Origin: Zoogloeaceae bacterium | Lineage (GTDB): Bacteria; Pseudomonadota; Gammaproteobacteria; Burkholderiales; Rhodocyclaceae | Assembly (NCBI GenBank): GCA_031256795.1 | Contig: JAIRPW010000036.1 | Location: 1 to 64,000 of the forward strand | Length of the DNA stretch: 64,000 nt | Direction: 5' to 3' | Part shown: positions 1-9,206 of the stretch, one piece after another | Layout of the letters: every line of letters starts with the position of its first letter | Position numbering within the stretch: the stretch's first letter is position 1 | The notes under the pieces: model-generated | Databases searched by the model: none | What the model saw: only the letters and a program-made list of their open reading frames with translations | Told to the model about the DNA's origin: nothing | Program-made: the position numbers and the translations under genes

Positions 1-449
1 TGCCGCCCTCTTACGATACGGATGATTTGCTGCAATCATCGCCAATGAATATCTACGGCATTTATCCTTTAGGATTAAACGAATGGGAAAAAAGTTTTGC
101 GCAGTGGCTGGATAAAAACCCTGTGGGAAATGTGCTTTGGTGGCACAGAAACGAACCGCGCAAAGGGTATTCTGTGAATGTATTGACGTCGGACGGACAC
201 GGATTTTATCCTGATTTTGTCATTGGCATTGACGGCAGACGCACGGAAGATCACGCGCTTTTGGTTGATCCTAAATACGACTTTAGAAGTGACCCGTTAA
301 AAGTGCTTGCCGTCCATGAAATTTATGGGAAGGTTTTAATTTTGTATAAGGAACACGACTCTGAATGGAAAGCGGTCACGTGGAATGAGCAACGTCAAAT
401 ACCCGTTGCCGAGCGTGATTTCCGCCTCTCGGACGCGGCAGGGTGGTAA
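1..449 (+). CDS. C-terminal part of a restriction-endonuclease-like / type III-like helicase-nuclease protein (5' truncated by window start)
   Basis: Frame is open from the window start (codons from base 3) to the stop at 447-449. Motif EKSFAQWLDKNPVGNVLWWHRNEPRKGYSV..YPDFVIGIDG..LLVDPKYDF resembles a PD-(D/E)xK C-terminal domain of restriction-type helicase/nuclease proteins. Confidence 0.5.
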   Translation, partial: PPSYDTDDLLQSSPMNIYGIYPLGLNEWEKSFAQWLDKNPVGNVLWWHRNEPRKGYSVNVLTSDGHGFYPDFVIGIDGRRTEDHALLVDPKYDFRSDPLKVLAVHEIYGKVLILYKEHDSEWKAVTWNEQRQIPVAERDFRLSDAAGW

Positions 450-629
450 AGACGTCGGTTTGAAACCGGGCGCGCGTTACAAAATCCCGGCCCCGGCTGG
501 CGAAGCCTTCCGGTATCCGGCCCGCGCGGCGCTCGTTCACCAAACATGGAGCTTCTTTTCACCAAAAATTGACGGTGAAAAACATACATTCCCTTCCCTT
601 ACGAATCGTCGGAGTCAGGAGGAGGGGAC

Positions 630-2465
630 ATGGAATCGTTCGATTGGGCCGGACTGGGCGGGCTGTACCTGTTTTTCTGGTATTTTTCCGGCGTCACGCA
701 GGCGCTGCTGATTCCCTCTTCGGGCTTCACGGGGTTTCGCAGCGCGTTTTACATGAGTCTCGTCTGGCTCGCTCCGGTTTTATTGTTTTCCGGCTTCACG
801 AGGGAAATCGGCGCTGGTATCGGAATCGTTCTCTGGGCCGCGTCGGTCATCAGCCTGGGCTATTGGGCCATCTACAAAACGGAATTTTCCCAGAGCGTCG
901 TCTTTACCCTTTTTGAAAGCAATCCCGAAGAATCGAAGGAGTATCTGCGCCAATACGTCCGTCCTTCGCTGATTCTGGGAATCATTGCCTACACCGCGAT
1001 CGCCTTTCTGCTCTGGAACAATCTGCGCCCGGTTCCTATGTCATTGCCTTGCGCGATCGGCGTTTCGCTCTTCGTGTTCGCGCTGAATTTCGGCGAGCCT
1101 TTCCTTGATTATTTTCGCGGCAAAGCCAATCTGGAAAGCGCCATGAGCAAGCTATACCGGCGCATGGAACCCGCCGCGCCCTGGCAATTGCTGGTGGGCT
1201 GGCTGCAATACCGGATGCAGCTCGGCAATGTCACAAAACTCTTGGCGAAGAATTCTTCCCTGCCGCCGCTGGGAAATCTCGTCGACGCCAACGGCGACGT
1301 TCCGCGCACGCTGGTTCTGGTCATCGGCGAATCCGTCACGAGCCGGCGCATGAGTCTGTACGGGTATCCGCGCAAAACCACGCCCTTCATGGACGCGCTG
1401 AAAGAGAACGGGGAATTGTCCGCGTTCGGCGACGTCATCGCCTCGCGCCCCTATACCGTCGAAATGCTGCGGCAAGCCCTGAGCTTCGCCAATCAGGAAG
1501 AACCGGAGCGTTTTCTGACCGATCCGAATCTGATGAATCTCATGAAGCAGGCGGGCTACCGGATCAGCTGGATCACCAACCAGCAGACCATGACGCACCG
1601 CAATACGCTGATGACCATGTTCTCGCGGCAGGCGGACGAAGCGCGTTATCTGAACCAGAACCGCGCCCAGAACGCCTCCCGGCCCGACGCGGTCGTTCTC
1701 GACCCCTTTGCCGAGGCGCTGAAGAATCCCGCGCCGAAAAAATTCATCGTGGTGCATCTGCTTGGCGCGCACGCCCGGTATTCCCTGCGTTACCCGGAGA
1801 CGTTCCGGAAATTCACCGGGCGCGACGGCGTCCCGGAAAACCTTTCGGAACGCGACGCCGAAACGTTCAACGCCTATGACAACGCCGTGCTCTACAATGA
1901 TTTCATCCTCTCCCGCCTGATCGGGCTTCTCGCGGAAAGTCGGCAGAATGGCTTCTTGCTCCACTTTTCCGATCACGGCGAGGAGGTTTTCAACGATCCC
2001 GCCCACAAAACGCTGGGGCGCAACGAGGACAAGCCCACTCCGGACATGCTGGCCGTTCCCTTCACGCTCTGGACGTCGCCCGAATGGAAAAGAACGCACC
2101 CGTCCGATTTCGCGCCGATGCTTGGACGCCCCTATAGCAATGCCCACTTCATCCACACCTGGTCCGATCTGGCGGGTTTGCGCCATGACCGCTTCCGGCC
2201 GGAACGAAGTCTCGTCAATCCGGCTTTCGAGCCGCATATCCGCTGGATCGGCAACCCTGAAATCAAAAACGGATTGCGCGACTATGACGCGGACGTCCTG
2301 TGGAACGGGAGATCGGTTACGCCCCGACCGTCTTTTTGCGCGGGAAAATCTCTGTCAGCCACGCATCCAATTCCCGCGCGACCAGCGGCCAGCCGCGCTC
2401 ATGAGTCAGCGCGTGTCCCATGCCCGCGAAGATACGCGGCGGCAGACTATAACTGCGCGCCGTAG
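630..2465 (+). CDS. Phosphoethanolamine transferase (EptA/CptA-like, sulfatase superfamily); C-terminal ~50 codons probably not native
   Basis: N-terminal TM helices, then LVLVIGESVTSRRMSLYGYPRKTTPFMD and HFSDHGEEV motifs typical of the family. The ORF continues antisense into the neighbouring hydrolase gene. Confidence 0.8.
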   Translation: MESFDWAGLGGLYLFFWYFSGVTQALLIPSSGFTGFRSAFYMSLVWLAPVLLFSGFTREIGAGIGIVLWAASVISLGYWAIYKTEFSQSVVFTLFESNPEESKEYLRQYVRPSLILGIIAYTAIAFLLWNNLRPVPMSLPCAIGVSLFVFALNFGEPFLDYFRGKANLESAMSKLYRRMEPAAPWQLLVGWLQYRMQLGNVTKLLAKNSSLPPLGNLVDANGDVPRTLVLVIGESVTSRRMSLYGYPRKTTPFMDALKENGELSAFGDVIASRPYTVEMLRQALSFANQEEPERFLTDPNLMNLMKQAGYRISWITNQQTMTHRNTLMTMFSRQADEARYLNQNRAQNASRPDAVVLDPFAEALKNPAPKKFIVVHLLGAHARYSLRYPETFRKFTGRDGVPENLSERDAETFNAYDNAVLYNDFILSRLIGLLAESRQNGFLLHFSDHGEEVFNDPAHKTLGRNEDKPTPDMLAVPFTLWTSPEWKRTHPSDFAPMLGRPYSNAHFIHTWSDLAGLRHDRFRPERSLVNPAFEPHIRWIGNPEIKNGLRDYDADVLWNGRSVTPRPSFCAGKSLSATHPIPARPAASRAHESARVPCPRRYAAADYNCAP

Positions 2466-3180
2466 CCTCAACCAGAAACGCGGGGATCAGCACATCCTTT
2501 TCCGCTCCGGCAACCCACATGGGCGGACGCCGCTCCGCTGTCAGCAACGGCAAATTGAAAAAACTCATATCCCAAATCGCCCGCTGCGATTCCAGCTGCA
2601 TCCGCGCGCGAAAATATTCCAGCAATTCCTCTTCTACCGGCTGCGCGAATAAAGCCTCACGAACTGCGGGAATACTGACCAAATCATCACGCAAAACGTT
2701 GTTGAGTTCCTGAAGCAAATAGGGGCGGTAACTCAGTAAATTGAAAAACGAAAGCAACAGCCCCTGCGGCGGCACAGAGCACAAAAGCGCGACAGCGGGC
2801 GCGGAGCGGCGCTCAAGGTATTTCTGCGCGACAAATCCTCCCATAGAATGCCCAATCAGCGCCGGAGCGGAAACCTTTTCCCGCGCGCTTACCCAGTCCG
2901 CGACAATCTCCACATCCTCTACATAATCCGCAATGGAAAGCGCCTCTATCGCTCCGCCTCCCGCGTCGCTGCCGCCATGCCCGCGCAGGGAAAGCGCATA
3001 GACCGAATAACCCGCCTGCGCAAACCAGGGCGTCAGCCCCCTCTCCCAAAACCACGCGCCAGCAAACGCGCCATGAATAAAGAGCAAGGGCGGCGCGGAA
3101 ACCTCCGATTCGGAAGACGCCGGGAAAAAAAACACTTCGCGCCCTTCGACGCGCTCATGACGCAAGGAAACTTCACTCAT
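2317..3180 (-). CDS. Alpha/beta hydrolase
   Basis: LLFIHGAFAGAWFW, GHSMGGFVAQKYL nucleophile elbow, C-terminal GMGHALTHE. Start MSEVSLRHE preferred over the longer ORF. Confidence 0.85.
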   Translation of the reverse strand: MSEVSLRHERVEGREVFFFPASSESEVSAPPLLFIHGAFAGAWFWERGLTPWFAQAGYSVYALSLRGHGGSDAGGGAIEALSIADYVEDVEIVADWVSAREKVSAPALIGHSMGGFVAQKYLERRSAPAVALLCSVPPQGLLLSFFNLLSYRPYLLQELNNVLRDDLVSIPAVREALFAQPVEEELLEYFRARMQLESQRAIWDMSFFNLPLLTAERRPPMWVAGAEKDVLIPAFLVEATARSYSLPPRIFAGMGHALTHERGWPLVARELDAWLTEIFPRKKTVGA

Positions 3181-3232
3181 TGTCCAGCACACTCCAAAAA
3201 CATGCACATAAATACCTGCTCCGCGATACTCT

Positions 3233-3988
3233 TCAGGGAAATTGCGAAGCGCCCATTCCCGCCTCAATCTGCCGAATACGGCGCGTCAGCCCCGGCGCGT
3301 CGGGATGCTTGCTGTAATAGCGCGGATTGGGAACCATCGCCGCCAGCCGCGCCGCCTGCCCCGCAGACAGTTTCGCGGCACTCTTCCGGTAGTAATGCCA
3401 CGCAGCGGCTTCCGCGCCAAAAACGCCCTCCCCCCACTCAATCACGTTCAGATACACTTCAAAAATACGCTCCTTGTCCCAGAGCGTTTCAATCATCATG
3501 GTAATCAGCGCCTCCTGCCCCTTGCGCAGCATTGAGCGATGCGGATTCAAAAAAAGGTTTTTCGCCAGCTGCTGCGAAATCGTGGATCCGCCCGCGACAA
3601 AACGCCCCTTTTTCGCGTTTTTCTTCATGGCGTTCTCAATTCCTTCCCAATCAAACCCCTCATGATCCACAAAACGCGCGTCCTCGGATGCAATCAGCGC
3701 GCGCTTCAAAGAAATCGAAATCTTGGCATACGCTATCCAGCGATAATCCAAGCGCGCGTCCGGATTCTTCTCCCGCAGTTCCGCAAGACGAATACGCATG
3801 AAATGCGTCTCATCAGGCGGCATCCACTTCCAGTATAAAATCCAGCCGCAAAACCACATCTGCGCCAGGAAAAAAACAAGAATAACGAGGTTAACGCCCC
3901 ACTTCAAAAACCATAGCGCCCGCCAGAAAAAGCCGCGTTTAGAAGAAGATTCCTCCAGTTTCTTGTCCGCGCCCGTTTCCGTCTGCAT
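3233..3988 (-). CDS. mtgA: Monofunctional biosynthetic peptidoglycan transglycosylase
   Basis: ALIASEDARFVDHEGFDWEGIENAMKKN..GGSTISQQLAKNLFL, GT51 signature; N-terminal TM segment. Confidence 0.95.
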   Translation of the reverse strand: MQTETGADKKLEESSSKRGFFWRALWFLKWGVNLVILVFFLAQMWFCGWILYWKWMPPDETHFMRIRLAELREKNPDARLDYRWIAYAKISISLKRALIASEDARFVDHEGFDWEGIENAMKKNAKKGRFVAGGSTISQQLAKNLFLNPHRSMLRKGQEALITMMIETLWDKERIFEVYLNVIEWGEGVFGAEAAAWHYYRKSAAKLSAGQAARLAAMVPNPRYYSKHPDAPGLTRRIRQIEAGMGASQFP

Positions 3989-4008
3989 AAAACAGCCCTT
4001 TTACTGAA

Positions 4009-4839
4009 TCAGTCCGCGCGGAAAATTCGTGCGCGCAGCAAAGGCGCGGTTTCCGGACGACGCCCCCGCCACAAGAAAAAAGATTCCGCCGCCTGCTCAA
4101 TGAGCATCCCCAGGCCATCCGCCCCCCGCGCCGCGCCCAATGCCCGCGCCTGCCGCAAAAAAGATGTTTCCGCCTCTCCGTACATCATGTCATACGCCAA
4201 ACTTCCCGGCGCGAATACCCCCTGCGGCAAGGGAAGCGGTTCGCCCGCAAGACTAGCGGAAGTCGCGTTGATCACCAGATCAAACGCGCCGGATATTCCG
4301 TCCAGCCCCCCCCCAGAAAACGACGCGCCGCCAGGATAAAACGCCGTTATTTCTTCCACGAGCCGCGCCGCTTTATCCGCGCCGCGATTGGCAACGACGA
4401 GACTGGCCGGGGATCGCATCAGCAACGGCAAAATTACGCCCCGCGCCGCGCCGCCCGCGCCCAGCAGCAACACACGCCGCCCGGAAATGACAAACGCCAG
4501 ATTGCTTTCGAGATCGCGTATCAGCCCCGCGCCATCAGTATTATCGCCCAGCAGCCCTCCCTCTTCCGCCTTCAAGGTATTCGCCGCGCCTGCCGCGCGC
4601 GCGCGCGCAGTTAGGGTATCCGCAAGACGAAACGCCTCTTCCTTGAACGGCAGCGTAACATTGCAGCCCTTGCCTCCCGCCGCGAAAAACGCGCGCGCGG
4701 CGGCGGAAAAACCTTCCAGCGGCGCTTGGCGAGCCTCATAGCGCATCGCCTCGCCCAGCGCCTCGGCAAAAGCGGCGTGAATCCAGGGACTTCTGGAATG
4801 CGCGATAGGATTGCCGAAAACGGCGTATAAATCAGGCAT
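4009..4839 (-). CDS. aroE: Shikimate dehydrogenase
   Basis: [47 protein letters not shown] motifs. Confidence 0.95.
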   Translation of the reverse strand: MPDLYAVFGNPIAHSRSPWIHAAFAEALGEAMRYEARQAPLEGFSAAARAFFAAGGKGCNVTLPFKEEAFRLADTLTARARAAGAANTLKAEEGGLLGDNTDGAGLIRDLESNLAFVISGRRVLLLGAGGAARGVILPLLMRSPASLVVANRGADKAARLVEEITAFYPGGASFSGGGLDGISGAFDLVINATSASLAGEPLPLPQGVFAPGSLAYDMMYGEAETSFLRQARALGAARGADGLGMLIEQAAESFFLWRGRRPETAPLLRARIFRAD

Positions 4840-4854
4840 AAAAGACCGAAAAAG

Positions 4855-5823
4855 TCATTTTGTTTTAAGGCGATCCGTAAAGGTCCAGGTACGGGGAATC
4901 ACTACCTGGTCGGTATCGCGCGAAATAGCGGGCGGAAATGGCGGATAAGGCGCGGCCATATAAACAATGCGCCGCGCGGCCTCGTTGAGTATCTTGTGCG
5001 GCGAGGGCTTATCCACCGTCACGTCCACCACCTCGCCATTCCGGTCTATCGTCACAGACAGTACCAGCGAGCCGTAGATTTTCCCGCGCGCCGCCTCCGG
5101 ATAATTTAAAGTCCCCCATCGCTCTACCTTCTGCCGCCAATCCTCAATATATTGGGCAAAACGGTACTCCAGCGCCTTTGTACCGATAAATTTTTTGCGC
5201 GGTCGCGTCTCATACGCCTCGATTTCACGATCAATTTCCGCTTCCAATTGCAGCATTTCCCGTGCGGAATCCGCAAGATCCAAACCGTTTTTCGGCTTTT
5301 CGCGCGGCGCGTTCAGCGTCTCTTTTTTCTGGGCGCGGCCAAAAGAGAACCCTTCGCGCGACGCGGCAAGAAGCTCGCGCCGCTCCCTCTCCAAAGACTC
5401 AACGCGCTTTTGCAAATCCATAAATTGATTGCCTTCTTGCGTCGCCGGAGAAGGCGGCAGCGGCGTTTTTACGCGGCGGTTTTTTTCCGTATTGCCGCCG
5501 CCGTCCAAATTCGCCTGCGCCAGCACTTGCGGATTTTGCGGACGTCTGGAAGAAGCGCTATTGACCAAAGTGACGTCCAACCCGCGATCCCTGATACGTT
5601 TTTTCGGCGGCGGCTCTCCGAAACTTCCCGTAGCAATGGTCGCGCCATGCAGAAAAAAAGAAAGCGCCAGCGCCGCCCCAAAAAGATGCAAATTCAGATA
5701 GCAAAAAACAGGCGTCAGAGCTTCCCGGCACAACGTCGCCCAGCGAACCAGAAACGCCGGGCATAGCGCCGCCGCACCGCTCAGCAGAGACTTTCCCACA
5801 GCGGAGAAGCCGCGTTTCAGCAT
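4855..5823 (-). CDS. TonB-family energy transducer
   Basis: N-terminal TM, long linker, C-terminal YPEAARGKIYGSLVLSVTIDRNGEVVDVTVDKPSPHKILNEAARRIV TonB_C motif. Confidence 0.85.
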   Translation of the reverse strand: MLKRGFSAVGKSLLSGAAALCPAFLVRWATLCREALTPVFCYLNLHLFGAALALSFFLHGATIATGSFGEPPPKKRIRDRGLDVTLVNSASSRRPQNPQVLAQANLDGGGNTEKNRRVKTPLPPSPATQEGNQFMDLQKRVESLERERRELLAASREGFSFGRAQKKETLNAPREKPKNGLDLADSAREMLQLEAEIDREIEAYETRPRKKFIGTKALEYRFAQYIEDWRQKVERWGTLNYPEAARGKIYGSLVLSVTIDRNGEVVDVTVDKPSPHKILNEAARRIVYMAAPYPPFPPAISRDTDQVVIPRTWTFTDRLKTK

Positions 5824-7817
5824 AATGTTTCCGCGCCGCCCGTATCGGAAAGAGGAACAGCCTCTGACGGCGCTTCAGCTTCGGAAAAAAACTCCGCCTC
5901 CTCTTCCTCGCCGTCCAGAATCATGTCGCCGTGGTCAAGCGTCCTCAGCACATGGCAATGCGCTTCCAATCGCAAAAAATCTACGCCGTCAAGCCGCGCC
6001 TTCAGGCGCTGCCCCGGCGGAAATTGCCCCGCGCCAGACAGCCTCGTGAACAGCGGCAAACCCTCAAAACGCGCCAGATCATCACGGCGCACCGAAAGCA
6101 CGCATTCTTCCACACCCTCCTGCCGCAGCCAACGCAAACACCAATAACGCTCAATGCGCCGCTGAAACTCCGCATACGCGGCATAAACGCTCTCAAAATC
6201 GCGCATTACGGCAAAAAGCGCGGAGGAACGCGGCAAATACGGCGGCGCTTTCCCCTCCAGCACGGCAAAAAGCTGCCATTGATTGAGCAGATCAGAATAA
6301 CGGCGCAACGGCGAAGTCATCCACGCATATTGCGGAACTCCCAGGCCCTCATGCGGCTGCGGTGCCGTCGTCATCCGCGCCTTGCCCCCCGTCTGCGACC
6401 GGTAAAGACAAGGCACACCGCGCGCCGCCAGCAGCCCCCCCCAGGAGGAATTGGCCAAAATCATCATCTCCGCCACCAATGTGTCCAAAGGACCGCCCCG
6501 AGTTCGCGCGGCAATCGTCACCCTGCAACGCTCAGGATCCGCAAGATCGCCCTCAATGGCAAAGGTGTAATCGTTCACTCCCTGCGCTGCCGAAGGCTTG
6601 CCGCGCCGCGCTTCACACGCCTTGGAAAAACGCCATAGCGTCAGTAACTCTTCCCGGAAAGGACGATCCGGAAAATCATTGGCCACCGTATTTTCATGGA
6701 CGGTCGCCTCATTAAACCAAGGCTCAACCTCATGATGCCGCAAGTTTGCGGCAATGCGCACCCGCTCCACGCGAGTCTCCTGCGCGAGCACAGAAAAGTC
6801 CTCCGCCAGCGTGAAATAAATTGACGCTGCCGGACAATCCCGCCCTTCCTGCAACGTATAGGCGCGCACAAATTCCTCCGGCAGCATGGTGATTTTCGCG
6901 CCCGGCATATACACCGTAGAAAGGCGCGCGCGCGCAATGGCGTCCAGAGCATCCCCTTGCAGAATCACCAAACCGGGCGCGGCAATATGTATGCCGATAC
7001 GCCAGCCGCCTTCCGAAAGCGGCTTGACCGAAAGCGCGTCATCAACTTCCGTCGTGTGCGCGTCATCAATGGAAAACGCCGAAATGTCCGCGAGCGGCAG
7101 ATCGTCCGGAGCGGACGGGACCGCTACGGGCGGGAATCCCGTACCTTTCGGAAATTGCTCATGCAAAAACCGGCAAACATGCACGGCATACGGCGAAGCG
7201 AAAGCGCCGACTTCCAGAAGCAAAGCCTCAATCTCACAGCCGCGTTCCGCCGCCGCGGCTTCAAATGCTTTCACTTCAGGGCGATTGCGATCCGGACTGC
7301 CCAGCATGGAAGCCGCGCAGGAACGCAGGGCGTCCGGTAAGCGCCCCGCTTTCAGCTCATGAACCCATTCTTCCAAACGCCGCGTCTGCTCACGCTTTTT
7401 TTCAACTGCGGCCAAAGCGGCGCGGAGAATGTCGGCGGGCGCTTTGCGAAAACGCCCCCTGCCTTTGCGGTGAAAGTAAATCGGCGCGCCATGAAGGGCA
7501 AGCAAGAGCGATACCGTTTCAGGCGCGGAAGGCTCTCCGCCATAGTATTCCCGCGCCAAATCAAGAAAAGAAAACTCGTCCCCATCGGCCATCTCCCACA
7601 AAAAAGCCGCGTCAATTCCGTCAGCAAGCGGTTTGGCTTCCGGCAGAAGCCGCGCGGGCGCGGGCGCGGAAAAACGCAGCAGAATCTGCGACGCCTTGAT
7701 CTTGCCGCGCTTGCCCGAAGGCATTTCTACCTGCAGGGAGGTTTCATTGTCCGCAAGGACGCCGCCCGCCTTAAAGTCTCCGCTTTCCTCAAAAAGCACG
7801 TAGTTCATCACAGCCAT
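5817..7817 (-). CDS. RNB-domain (RNase II family) exoribonuclease
   Basis: SIDDAHTTEVDDALSV, HIAAPG, YAWMTSPLRRYSDLLNQWQL RNB motifs; overlaps the next gene's start. ORF allows an upstream start at 7844. Confidence 0.9.
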   Translation of the reverse strand: MAVMNYVLFEESGDFKAGGVLADNETSLQVEMPSGKRGKIKASQILLRFSAPAPARLLPEAKPLADGIDAAFLWEMADGDEFSFLDLAREYYGGEPSAPETVSLLLALHGAPIYFHRKGRGRFRKAPADILRAALAAVEKKREQTRRLEEWVHELKAGRLPDALRSCAASMLGSPDRNRPEVKAFEAAAAERGCEIEALLLEVGAFASPYAVHVCRFLHEQFPKGTGFPPVAVPSAPDDLPLADISAFSIDDAHTTEVDDALSVKPLSEGGWRIGIHIAAPGLVILQGDALDAIARARLSTVYMPGAKITMLPEEFVRAYTLQEGRDCPAASIYFTLAEDFSVLAQETRVERVRIAANLRHHEVEPWFNEATVHENTVANDFPDRPFREELLTLWRFSKACEARRGKPSAAQGVNDYTFAIEGDLADPERCRVTIAARTRGGPLDTLVAEMMILANSSWGGLLAARGVPCLYRSQTGGKARMTTAPQPHEGLGVPQYAWMTSPLRRYSDLLNQWQLFAVLEGKAPPYLPRSSALFAVMRDFESVYAAYAEFQRRIERYWCLRWLRQEGVEECVLSVRRDDLARFEGLPLFTRLSGAGQFPPGQRLKARLDGVDFLRLEAHCHVLRTLDHGDMILDGEEEEAEFFSEAEAPSEAVPLSDTGGAETLC

Positions 7818-7857
7818 CGGCAGATTATAAACGAGGCGCGCCAATATTCATGACGAA

Positions 7858-8676
7858 TCACGCCTCCCAGCGCACAAGTCCTGACCAGGCGGTGAAAAGC
7901 ACGAGGACGCCAAAGCCAATCCGATACCAGGCAAAACCCACAAAGGTATGAGAGGAAATAAAGCGAATTAGACCGCGCACCGCCAGAAGGCCAAAGAAAA
8001 AGGAAGCGATAAAGCCCGCCGCGAAAACCGGAAAATCGTCAAACCGCAAAAGCCGCCAGCTTTTCCCTACGTCGTAGACCGTAGCCCCAAACATGGTAGG
8101 AATCGCCAGGTAAAAAGAAAATTCAGTCGCCGTCTGCCGGGAAAGCCCGAAGCACATTCCGCCCATAATGGTTGCGCCAGAGCGCGAAACACCGGGACAC
8201 ATTGCCGCGCACTGCGCAAAACCAATCTTCAGCGCATCCTGCCAGCGAAGGGAATCCACCGCGCAAATTCGCGCCGCATGGCTTTTTTGGCGATGCTCAA
8301 TATAGAGAATTAGCATTCCGCCGGCAATCAGCGCAAACGCGACCGGTAAGGGATGAAAAAGATAGGCTTTGATCACGTCATGCAAAAAAACGCCAAATAC
8401 CGCCGCCGGGAAGAAAGCGACCAAAAGCAGAAAAGCAAAACGCCGTTGCGCGGAATCGCGGGAAAGACCAGAAACGGCCAGAAAAAGCCTTGCGCGAAAA
8501 TGCCAGCAGACCGCCAAAATCGCGCCCAACTGAATTACAACCTCGAATACACTATTGTCATACCCCAAAAGGCTGCCCGCAAGAATGAGATGCCCCGTGG
8601 AAGATACGGGCAGAAACTCTGTCACTCCTTCAACCAGGCCCAGCAGCAAAGCCTTGAACAACAAAACAAAGTCCAT
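7858..8676 (-). CDS. uppP: Undecaprenyl-diphosphatase
   Basis: [21 protein letters not shown] and [13 protein letters not shown] signatures. Confidence 0.96.
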   Translation of the reverse strand: MDFVLLFKALLLGLVEGVTEFLPVSSTGHLILAGSLLGYDNSVFEVVIQLGAILAVCWHFRARLFLAVSGLSRDSAQRRFAFLLLVAFFPAAVFGVFLHDVIKAYLFHPLPVAFALIAGGMLILYIEHRQKSHAARICAVDSLRWQDALKIGFAQCAAMCPGVSRSGATIMGGMCFGLSRQTATEFSFYLAIPTMFGATVYDVGKSWRLLRFDDFPVFAAGFIASFFFGLLAVRGLIRFISSHTFVGFAWYRIGFGVLVLFTAWSGLVRWEA

Positions 8677-9147
8677 CGCGCACCCTTTTTAAAGATTATA
8701 TTTTAACGCATTCATCCAATCGCGCAATATAAGCGAGAACAAGAAATGCCGAAATCATAAACCAAACGAGTCGCCCCGGAAATGTAGGATGGCTATAATC
8801 GGAGGCGCTACAGCGGCTCCATGAATGAGAACTATCCTTTCATTTTATCGTTTTGCAACGATATTTTAATAAGTAAAATTATTTTCTATTGTTGAAATAG
8901 TTTTCTCCGGCCATTCATGTTTTTATCGCCAAAAATCACGCTCTTTGCTCTTCTCTGAATTCCTTCGTTGTATATCCTATAAAGTCCCCTATTTATAAGC
9001 TTATGAGGCCGCAAGTTAAAATTATTCTGAAGAAAGAATGGCGCTAAAGAAAAAACCGGAGGCTCTGCCGCACAGGAGTTAAGCGCAGCATAAAAATTAT
9101 TACGCGCAGCAAATCCTTGTCAGGAATAGCCGCACAGACTTTCCCAT

Positions 9148-9181
9148 AAAAAAACGCGGCTCTACAAAAAGAACCGCGCTT
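9148..9181 (-). terminator. Intrinsic terminator downstream of pnp
   Basis: Minus strand AGCGCGGTTCTTTTTGTAGAGCCGCGTTTTTTT: GCGGTTCT/AGAGCCGC-type stem followed by a T run. Confidence 0.8.
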
Positions 9182-9206
9182 ATTCAGCAGAAAATCCGCA
9201 TACACA

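Noticed and set aside
1152-2237. 361-aa minus-strand ORF opposite the phosphoethanolamine transferase
   Set aside because: Arg/Gly/Gln/Val-rich shadow ORF fully antisense to a well-supported gene; no recognisable motif.
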